In this document: positions 60,388 through 64,000 of the stretch, piece by piece
Numbering within the stretch: position 1 is the first letter of the stretch
How the letters are laid out: each line of letters opens with the position of its first letter
From: Rhizoctonia solani
Lineage: Eukaryota > Basidiomycota > Agaricomycetes > Cantharellales > Ceratobasidiaceae
DNA length: 64,000 bases
Reading direction: 5' to 3'
Assembly (NCBI RefSeq): GCF_016906535.1
Contig: NC_057370.1
Location: 868,001-932,000, forward strand
Translations under genes and position numbers: made by a program
The notes under the pieces: generated by a model
Told to the model about the DNA's origin: nothing
Database searches by the model: none
Seen by the model: the letters and a program-made list of their open reading frames with translations, nothing else

Positions 60388-61153
60388 TTAGCCCTTCATT
60401 AGCTCGGCCTCCTATGGAGTAATGTAGTCAACACTTGTATTCAACGATAGTAGAGGGGACCAACCATCTTTCTAATCTCGGCCTCGACCTCATCTAATTC
60501 TCTCTCTGCCTTCTCCCTGCGAGCTTGTAGAATCTGTAATCGGCGCGCATCACCACGTTTCGAAGCCGCAGCCGAAGCTTTGGCCACCGCAGCTGCCTGA
60601 CTCGACTTGATAGCTGATATCTACGCGTCATCTAGTCAGTGTAATATCTCATTTAACTGGAGATATCCATCTAGACTTGCCCTAGATAAAAGAGACTGCT
60701 CTTTGGCATCCAGCACCTCGATTGCTTTTTCAGCCCGCTCGAGCAACGTGTTTAGCTGTGGGCCGATCTCATCTTCCAGCTGGTTTTGAGCTGCTTTGAG
60801 TTGAGGCTCATCAATGAGCACGAAGAGCTTGCCTGTCCGTCAGTACCTGAGAGCGATAATACGAAAGACAAAACCCACCCGCTGATTCTCAATAATGCGC
60901 ATCATCCGGTCCAAATCATGTATTCCTTCCGTTTTTTGTTCATCTGCTATTTCTCCCAACTATGTATTTCCAATTAATACAGCAAGGGTAGCCTGAATAG
61001 TTATCTTACAGTGGAACTACACCTCGCAACCATTTGAACAGTTGCATGAAGATAACTTAGATGGTTTGCTGGGCCTTCGTTCAGCGGTACAACGGACCCT
61101 CCTGCTGAGAAAACCGACTGGCGCGGCTGAGTAAAGGAACGCCGAGCATCCAT
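60388..61153 (-). CDS. SPC19: DASH complex subunit SPC19-like
   Basis: DASH/Dam1 rings couple kinetochores to microtubule ends. Exons read MDARRSFTQPRQSVFSAGGS, NHLSYLHATVQMVARCSST, then LGEIADEQKTEGIHDLDRMM RIIENQR. Next come LFVLIDEPQLKAAQNQLEDE and IGPQLNTLLERAEKAIEVLD, the conserved SPC19 helix (…DEIGPQ..LL.R.E..I..L), and a C-terminal coiled coil ISAIKSSQAAAVAKAS and EKAERELDEVEAEIRKM. The intron at 60680-60621 starts GC (AGG|GCAAGT), a GC-AG intron that keeps phase 0. A last 53-nt intron (60464-60412) leads to EAELMKG and stop at 60388-60390; without it the frame ends at 60441. Assignment rests mainly on the central helix. Confidence 0.72.
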
Positions 61154-62275
61154 GATGGGCAAAGAGTAGTGCGTCGGTCATGTGATCGTGTGGTGGAGGT
61201 AAGTTAGGGACCAGAACAGTTTGGTCCCAGTCAATTGGTAATGTCCACCCGAGGCCTACCACAGCCACGGTCATTGGCCAGGGTGGTTGATGGGAACTGG
61301 AGCGATGGGCAGATCGACCTATCGACTGCGGGTCCGAGTAGGCGCTACTTTCCGAAGGCTATTCGCCTAGTTTTGTGTGCAGGCTTTTGTCAATACCCCA
61401 GTAGATTATGTAAAGATCCATGTAAATTCGAATATATGCGTCATATAATAGCCAGCATCTTTGCGGCTTGTTTGTAAAGTCAATGTTACCCGTACATTCT
61501 ATACGCATACTATCTCAAAATCTTACTATATCTATTAATCCCCTCTTCCATTCCATCTCCCAGTACTTTGGGAAAACGTACCGTCCTTCTGCCGGCAGGT
61601 AAAACAACATAAGGGTGCTGGTATTCGTGCAATGTCCTTTGTAGACGCAGAGAAGTACAGCAAAAAAAGATATTCGGAGTTAATGGGAGCAAACATTTGT
61701 AAGGCTATGAAACTTACCAGACTTTGAGTCATGTATATACATTCAAACAGGCATCGTGCTCATCATGGGCGTGCACGGCGTCCGCTGCTAGCTCGAATGG
61801 ACGTGGATTTCTTGCCTGTACCAGGTCAAATAACTGGAGTTATGAATACTGAAATCTTGTCCGATATGCACATCCAGCTAACTTCGTCGTTGCGGAGCGC
61901 AAGCAAGCTTTGTCTGGTAGCCAACTTATGATCAGGCACCTGCAGAAGTTTCAAGGCCTAGATAGCAATAACTTCGTGGTGCAATACATTGATTTTGTTC
62001 CATGTTTCGAATGGGACTCGTACTCTAAGAAGTCGTATGGTATATTATCATGTCATGTAGCTGCAACGGTACCGGGAAAGTTACCTGGCCATGGTTCTCA
62101 TGTGCAATCAGGCCCTTACCTTTTTACCTGTGGCTGTGTTCGCGGAGTTGGGTACCACAACCACAATCCACCAAGGGTATTACCCGCGTGGCTTACCAGT
62201 TCGACGATTTTAGTCCGTACGGTATTGATCGCGAAGGATTACTTTCCTCCGACTATCCAACCACTGTGCTACATT
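61154..62275. other. Intergenic between SPC19-like and FunK1 genes
   Basis: The FunK1 reading frame stays open back to 61910, but the upstream 120 codons do not look like kinase sequence. I place the start at 62276. No other exon has support. Confidence 0.4.
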
Positions 62276-64000
62276 ATGTCTGAACTCTGTCAACCCCGGC
62301 TCCCAGATAATGCCCCACCAGAGCCACCACCTGTGAGATGTATACATAAGAGACTCCAGACTCTGGATCATGAAGACGAATCCGATGAGATCAACGGGGC
62401 GGTGTTCCAGTACCCACCATTGTGCGAGGAGCTCCTCATCAACCAGGCCCACCTAACCCAAACAATGGAATCCTTGGCTCGCTCGCCACTCCTACGACGC
62501 GATGGACACTGGTCGATCGATTGTACCAGCTTCGAGTCTGCAGATAACCACTCGATGCATCAGGCTTGGGCCGATTTGCTGGACGTCATCATGCGTGCTG
62601 CGTTCAGGAGCGACCGGTTTCGTCCTGGACCTCAGCCAATAGTCCCACTGCGCGGAGCACGCGTGCTTTGTGACCACAGCAGCGGCGACATGGATACTTT
62701 TCCGGATGTTGCCCAGGGACACAGGGACACTCATGGACGCTACCACTGGGCCACCCTGGAGTTCTTTGCGCAGTGCAAGGCCAAGCCCGACCAGCTCGGC
62801 AAAGCGCTGATGCAGATTGCCCGCTACTCCAGAGCCATGCTGATCCATCAGGTCTACCGACGGTTCGTATACTCACTCGCTCTATGTGGAACCGAGGCGA
62901 CGTTTGTGCGCGTGGGGCGGAGCGGGATCACTCACTCGACGCCTATCGATGTCAAAGCCGATCCCGAGCAGTTCATACGAGCTGCAGCAAGTGTGTTTGG
63001 GCTTGACGACGGTCAGTTCGGGTACGACACACGCTTCTACTACTGGCCTCCACTGGCGATCGAGGACGACGGTCGGAAGAGACAGCTGAGAGTCAAGACG
63101 GGTAACTGGCGCTGGATAGTGATGGAACTGCTGTGTCAGCGGATGTGCTTGGTAGGGAGGGCCACGGTGGTTATGCTGCTATGCAGGGTGGGTAACCCGA
63201 AACACCGTGCCGTGCTCAAGTCGATATGGCGGTATGAGTCTCAGCCCGACGAAGGAGATACGCTACGGAAGCTGGAAGGCAGCCCTGGGATATGCAGGTG
63301 CCACTGGAACGAGTACTTGAACGACACGAAGGTCAAGGATCGAAGCTTGCTGGTACCATCACGTTATCAGCCGATGTTCGTGGACATGCCTGAGGAAGAC
63401 AGGCAACAGATGCTAGCGGCTGCCGGGTCTATAGACTGTAAGAGCGGGTGGGACTGCAAGGGCAAGGTGAGGTACAAGAAGGCGCAGCTGAAGCTGCTGA
63501 GGGTACCTGAGGATCGAGTGCATAGCCTGATACTGATGGAAGAGGGGACCAAGCTGCGGAGGATCAAGCGGTTTCGGCATCTGATGGTAGTGCTTCGCGA
63601 TGCGCTTGTCGGTGAGTCCAGCATTGTGCTCTATCAGTGTGGTGCTGAAGATAGAACATGGAGTAGGATATGCGTCCATGGCTATATCCGGCCAAGTCCA
63701 TCGCGACATCAGCGAGGGGAACATACTGTGCCAGGCTCCTGGCTCTGAAGACTGGTGGGGGGACGGTATGCCTGCCAGCACGGACCTCGACGGCAACGAC
63801 ATCGTCGAGGAGATCCCGAGCGATGCCTTTGTCTCGTATGACTTTGACAGCATTATTCTGGAGGATGAGAGTGAGATCAAAGAGTGAGCGTGGGGAATGC
63901 TGTCTGAGCCGAGTGACTGATGGTGTTGTCAGGGCAAACACGCTACAGGAATATATCGAAGGGCGATACCCCAGTGGGAAGTCGATTGGTCGTTTGTACG
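62276..64000 (+). CDS. FunK1-type fungal protein kinase, partial at window end
   Basis: FunK1 kinases are a fungus-specific, highly expanded family of divergent kinases with no well-defined substrates. From MSELCQPRLPDNAPPEPPPV the long exon carries the typical N-terminal half (LLDVIMRAAFRSDRFRPGPQ, YHWATLEFFAQCKAKPDQLG, YSRAMLIHQVYRRFVYSLAL). After an intron around 63610-63690 (exact boundaries unclear) comes the catalytic loop VHRDISEGNILCQAPGSEDW, then a SYDFDSIILEDESEIKE stretch. A last intron (TGAG... CAG near 63890-63930) leads to ANTLQEYIEGRYPSGKSIGR, which runs off the window. The downstream DFG-equivalent part is outside. Start alternative: Met at 61910. Confidence 0.8.

Noticed and set aside
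61910..62275. N-terminal extension of the FunK1 frame
   Set aside because: The frame is open but the sequence lacks FunK1 features; the Met at 62276 gives a more typical start.

Overview
The window is nuclear DNA of a filamentous basidiomycete, most likely an Agaricomycete. Genes are dense and on both strands, and are split by many short GT-AG introns (about 45-65 nt). Fungal hallmarks are an MBP1/SWI-type APSES factor, a DASH subunit, KEX1, MGM101 and FunK1-type kinases. The gene mix resembles Rhizoctonia/Ceratobasidiaceae, but that placement is inference from gene content, not a database result.

Layout. 1-11.9 kb: a duplicated BAG-like protein gene (-), an MBP1-like cell-cycle transcription factor (-), an F-box protein (-), then a gene-poor stretch with one decayed coding relic. 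11.9-19.6 kb: two tandem zinc-type dehydrogenase/enoyl-reductase genes (the second with a 1-nt frameshift) and a secreted GH127 enzyme with a late 1-nt frameshift. 19.7-30.5 kb: mitochondrial GatB (-), three tandem von Willebrand A genes, a thioredoxin-like membrane protein (-), and KEX1 carboxypeptidase sharing a 100-bp divergent promoter with it. 31-36.3 kb: three tandem BAG-domain genes. 36.5-42 kb: a gamma-tubulin complex component (-) and MGM101, divergently arranged. 42.6-46.5 kb: a membrane-protein gene whose coding exon is interrupted by a 2.9-kb DNA transposon with about 293-bp terminal inverted repeats. 47.6-49 kb: a truncated FunK1 relic and a small inverted-repeat (MITE-like) element. 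49-60 kb: ORC3 (-), a divergent lysophosphatidate acyltransferase, a glycerophosphodiesterase (PGC1-like), and a long low-complexity protein. 60.4-64 kb: a DASH SPC19-like gene (-) and a FunK1 kinase running off the window end.

The conserved housekeeping genes (cell-cycle transcription, DNA replication, spindle, mitochondrial maintenance and translation, secretory processing, lipid metabolism) do not form one pathway. The most distinctive local features are the lineage-expanded families (BAG, vWA, dehydrogenase, FunK1) and the transposon insertion. All exon structures were read by eye from reading frames, splice consensus and family motifs. Positions marked as exact were counted from the sequence; others are approximate.
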